A stretch of 64,000 nucleotides of DNA from a bacterium. Its GTDB lineage: Bacteria; Patescibacteria; Dojkabacteria; JAKAPS01; JAJZLI01. Under the pieces are notes generated by a model. The model did no database searches, was not told the origin of the DNA, and saw nothing but the letters and a program-made list of their open reading frames with translations. The stretch is taken from contig JAJZWL010000002.1 in assembly GCA_021846685.1 (NCBI GenBank), forward strand, positions 1 to 64,000, read 5' to 3'. This document shows positions 61,780-64,000 of the stretch, one piece after another; within the stretch, counting starts at the first letter, position 1, and every line of letters begins with the position of its first letter. The translations under genes and the position numbers were made by a program.

Positions 61780-62307
61780 TCAACCTTTTACGTAGTAAAT
61801 AGGAAAGCCTTTATTATATATAGTCTTTCTAATATTATTATCCATAAAATAATAGGATCCATTATATTTAAAAACATAGTAATTAGAAATATTATGAGGA
61901 GGTGAGAAATTTATTTTCAAAGTATTTAAATAAGGTTTTAAAGACAAATAAAATTCACTTAAACTAGTACATTTATTTTTTATAGAAGATACCGATGCAC
62001 TACAATAGGGAGCAGTACCTGAGACTCCGTTTACTTTTATATTAATTAACTTAGAAACAGAATTTATATTTAATTTTGCACTATTAGGATAATGTGAAAA
62101 TGCATTTTTTATTTCACTTATATTTTGTTTAATCTGTTCATTCAATGATATAGCATAATCATTACTAACTGAGGTTAATGGTTCTTGAACATTATAAACT
62201 TGAACTGGTTTAGTATTTGAAAAACTAATAAAATAAAGAAAAAAGAAAACTACTATAAAAAAATATAGGACTACTATAAGAAAAAACACAGAATCTCTCT
62301 TTTTCAT
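61780..62307 (-). CDS. Hypothetical single-pass membrane protein
   Basis: A 175-residue protein of unknown function. One membrane helix (about 9-30) is followed by an external domain of about 140 residues, with NEQIKQNISEIKNAFSHYP, a Cys pair (Cys103 and Cys113, YCSASVSSIKNKC) that could form a disulfide, and a beta-rich end. The DsbA-like protein nearby could act on it. Its start shares one base with the stop of the larger gene upstream (TAATG), so the two are co-translated and probably work together. Confidence 0.7.
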   Translation of the reverse strand: MKKRDSVFFLIVVLYFFIVVFFFLYFISFSNTKPVQVYNVQEPLTSVSNDYAISLNEQIKQNISEIKNAFSHYPNSAKLNINSVSKLINIKVNGVSGTAPYCSASVSSIKNKCTSLSEFYLSLKPYLNTLKINFSPPHNISNYYVFKYNGSYYFMDNNIRKTIYNKGFPIYYVKG

Positions 62308-63347
62308 TATTTCTTTTTAACACTTGTTTTACTATTAGTACTTGTTTTACTAGGAGTACTAGTTACTTTCTTACCTTGAAGATTTATATAAGTAGTAGGA
62401 TTAGCAAAGTTATAATTAGAATTGAAACTAGTCATTCCTGCACCAAAATATACTTTAGCTGTTGTCCCACTTACAGTTGCCTTATTAATAGTTACTGATT
62501 CTTGATATATCCTGTTATCTGTTAAACCAACCCATTCATTAAGATCTATAGTACTAGTATCTATGGTTATATTATTAAATACTGATTTTAATAAAGATAA
62601 TAACTTTATACTACCATAATCCTTTTTTGGAATTACAGTTACATAATGAGTTACTAGTGTCCCATTTAATACTGAATTTCCCTCAGAATATGAATGAAAT
62701 TGACTATAATTTATATTTGATTGTTGTTCTAACTGAGAAAGGAAACTAAATTCTAAGTTAGGTAATAGTATCCATTTACCTGTTTTAATACCAGAATTTA
62801 ATACAGAAGGAAATTTAGAGAAATTTATAAAAAATTGTTTTCCATTCTCTATAAAATTTCCATTAATAAGCAATGATTGAGATCCACTAGAAGAACTTGA
62901 AGAAAATTTTTCATTCAAAGATGAAGCAGAAGTGATACTCTTTGGATTTTTAAAATTAATTGCACCATTAAATTGCTGATTTATATTACCACCGCTAGCA
63001 CCTGATGATGTAAGAGAAAAATTCACATTATATTTATATGCATTTATTCCCTGATCAGCTGCATATGTTTTTGGTAATATATTCTGAGGAGATCTATTTA
63101 AATTTTTTAATACTGGAATAACATCTACTACATTAGAAACTCCTGGAATATTTACTCCGAAGTTATACATAGCGAACAACATTCCTACTAAAACAACAAA
63201 TATAACTAAAACAACTAAAGATCCAATAACCTTAGGTCTTTTATCTTTATCTGCAAATGATGATTTTTTATACATATCTGAAAAAAATGAACTGTTCTTG
63301 GGATTTTCTACACTTGAATCTGTATTTACTTTTTTTAAATTTGCCAT
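62307..63347 (-). CDS. Hypothetical membrane-anchored exported protein
   Basis: A 346-residue protein. A basic cytoplasmic N-terminus (about 1-40) and one membrane helix (about 43-67) precede a large beta-rich external domain and a Ser/Thr/Lys tail. NGTLVTHYVTVIPKKDYG followed by long amphipathic strands loosely resembles LolA/LppX-type lipoprotein-carrier folds, but this is by eye and not firm. A partial Shine-Dalgarno (AAAGGAAAA) lies 7 nt before the ATG. It shares a one-base overlap with the small membrane protein downstream. No enzymatic motif is seen. Confidence 0.65.
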   Translation of the reverse strand: MANLKKVNTDSSVENPKNSSFFSDMYKKSSFADKDKRPKVIGSLVVLVIFVVLVGMLFAMYNFGVNIPGVSNVVDVIPVLKNLNRSPQNILPKTYAADQGINAYKYNVNFSLTSSGASGGNINQQFNGAINFKNPKSITSASSLNEKFSSSSSSGSQSLLINGNFIENGKQFFINFSKFPSVLNSGIKTGKWILLPNLEFSFLSQLEQQSNINYSQFHSYSEGNSVLNGTLVTHYVTVIPKKDYGSIKLLSLLKSVFNNITIDTSTIDLNEWVGLTDNRIYQESVTINKATVSGTTAKVYFGAGMTSFNSNYNFANPTTYINLQGKKVTSTPSKTSTNSKTSVKKK

Positions 63348-63564
63348 AACGTTTTCCTTTTTTATAGTAGTAATTAAAATATTTTATAAAAATATATTAC
63401 TATGATATATAAATACAAATCATATGTCAAATATGGATTATATAGATATAAATATACTAAAACAAAATCTTAATTAAATCCCATAAAATACTCAGAGATT
63501 TAATTTTTATATCTACAATAATGTATAATAAATTACTAAGAGTATAAGAACTACATATTAATAT
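63348..63564. other. 217-bp intergenic region upstream of uvrB
   Basis: Divergent gap between the exported protein gene and uvrB. It is AT-rich with no gene. A TATAAT lies at 63524-63529, about 35 nt before the uvrB start. A weak inverted repeat pairs ATTAAATC with GATTTAAT across about 16 nt (near 63473-63504); it may be a regulatory hairpin. Confidence 0.4.
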
Positions 63565-64000
63565 ATGATTAAAAAGGAAAAATTTCAATTAGTATCTAAA
63601 TTTAAACCAGAAGGAGATCAACCTAAGGCTATCTCTTATTTAACAGAAGGATTAAATAAAGGAGTCCAGAATCAGACTTTAATGGGAGTCACTGGCTCTG
63701 GAAAAACATTTGTGATGTCAAATATAATTAATAATATTAATAAGCCAACTTTAGTAATTGCACACAATAAAACACTAGCTGCTCAGTTAGCATCTGAATT
63801 CAGAAATTTTTTTCCTCATAATGCAGTTGCATATTTTGTGTCTTATTATGACTATTATCAACCAGAGGCATACATACCTACAAAAGACTTATACATTGAA
63901 AAAGAAACTCAAATAAATCAAGAAATAGAACAATATAGAAATAAAGCAACTCAGTCTTTAATAACTAGAAATGATGTCATTATTGTAGCTTCAGTATCAT
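63565..64000 (+). CDS. uvrB: UvrABC system protein B, N-terminal part
   Basis: The first 145 codons of UvrB, cut by the right edge. FQLVSKFKPEGDQPKAISYL is the UvrB N-terminus, GVTGSGKTFVMSN is the Walker A, LVIAHNKTLAAQLASEFRNF is motif Ia, and FVSYYDYYQPEAYIPTKDLYIEK is the beta-hairpin region used to open damaged DNA. It works with UvrA and UvrC in nucleotide excision repair. The start at 63565 gives the normal N-terminus. Confidence 0.96.
   Translation, partial: MIKKEKFQLVSKFKPEGDQPKAISYLTEGLNKGVQNQTLMGVTGSGKTFVMSNIINNINKPTLVIAHNKTLAAQLASEFRNFFPHNAVAYFVSYYDYYQPEAYIPTKDLYIEKETQINQEIEQYRNKATQSLITRNDVIIVASVS

Noticed and set aside
63473..63504. Intrinsic terminator upstream of uvrB
   Set aside because: The inverted repeat is short and AT-only, and no plus-strand transcript is expected to end there.
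1..64000. CRISPR arrays, insertion sequences with transposase, and prophage genes
   Set aside because: No spaced short direct repeats, transposase motifs or phage structural genes were seen on either strand.
1..64000. UGA read as Gly or Trp, as in some CPR phyla
   Set aside because: TGA closes many genes at the expected length, often in ATGA overlaps, and no conserved gene has an internal TGA.

Overview
This window is AT-rich, densely packed bacterial DNA. UGA is a true stop: many genes end in TGA, often inside ATGA stop/start overlaps, so this is not an organism that recodes UGA. Several traits fit a Candidate Phyla Radiation (Patescibacteria) genome: short intergenic gaps, almost no Shine-Dalgarno sites, a tandem ThyX-like protein, a class II ribonucleotide reductase beside a corrinoid adenosyltransferase, and many membrane-anchored proteins without named families. 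The exact phylum (for example Dojkabacteria or another AT-rich lineage) cannot be fixed from the sequence alone.

Layout. 1-8 kb: a tandem ThyX-like gene cut by the left edge, argS, and an envelope-stress locus on the minus strand (htrA, an OmpR-type response regulator, a histidine kinase, and a LysM/C39-type cell-wall protein). 8-13 kb: a CvpA-like protein, a NRAMP-like metal transporter, yidD, class II RNR and corrinoid adenosyltransferase. 13-21 kb: a surface-glycan or glycolipid cluster (acylphosphatase-like protein, O-antigen-ligase-like polymerase, flippase, two GT4 and two MGDG-synthase/UgtP-like glycosyltransferases) ending in murB. 21.7-23.1 kb: a RelB/RelE-type toxin-antitoxin pair lying between two copies of a roughly 150-bp duplication of the murB-lysW junction. 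23-30 kb: leuS, a PLP-enzyme/ATP-grasp pair, a beta-propeller protein, YggT and trhO.

30-36 kb: an alpha/beta hydrolase and peptidoglycan genes (membrane-anchored Mur ligase, ddl, an NlpC/P60-like protein, mraY). 36-44 kb: a DUF302 protein, an acyltransferase, an SGNH hydrolase and the complete F-type ATP synthase operon (atpBEFHAGDC). 44-50 kb: rplU, a Trm11-like methyltransferase, rpmA, rplS, rnhB, then dnaE on the other strand. 50-58 kb: gatCAB, a DsbA-like oxidoreductase, and ftsQ-ftsA-ftsZ followed by a degenerate Fic-winged-helix gene. 58-64 kb: a pilin-like surface protein, DedA, BI-1, three tRNAs, three unassigned membrane-anchored proteins and the start of uvrB.

The genes describe a small cell that makes its own wall, divides with FtsZ, runs a complete F-type ATPase (proton-type c subunit), loads Gln/Asn tRNAs by transamidation, and appears to depend on imported corrinoid for deoxyribonucleotides. 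A recurring regulatory theme is a TATAAT-like -10 box placed 6-10 nt before the start codon, implying leaderless mRNAs; the one textbook Shine-Dalgarno is in front of atpE. The observations most worth following are the pseudo-Fic protein fused to the ftsQAZ unit, the PLP/ATP-grasp pair, the toxin-antitoxin duplication, and the leaderless promoter pattern.
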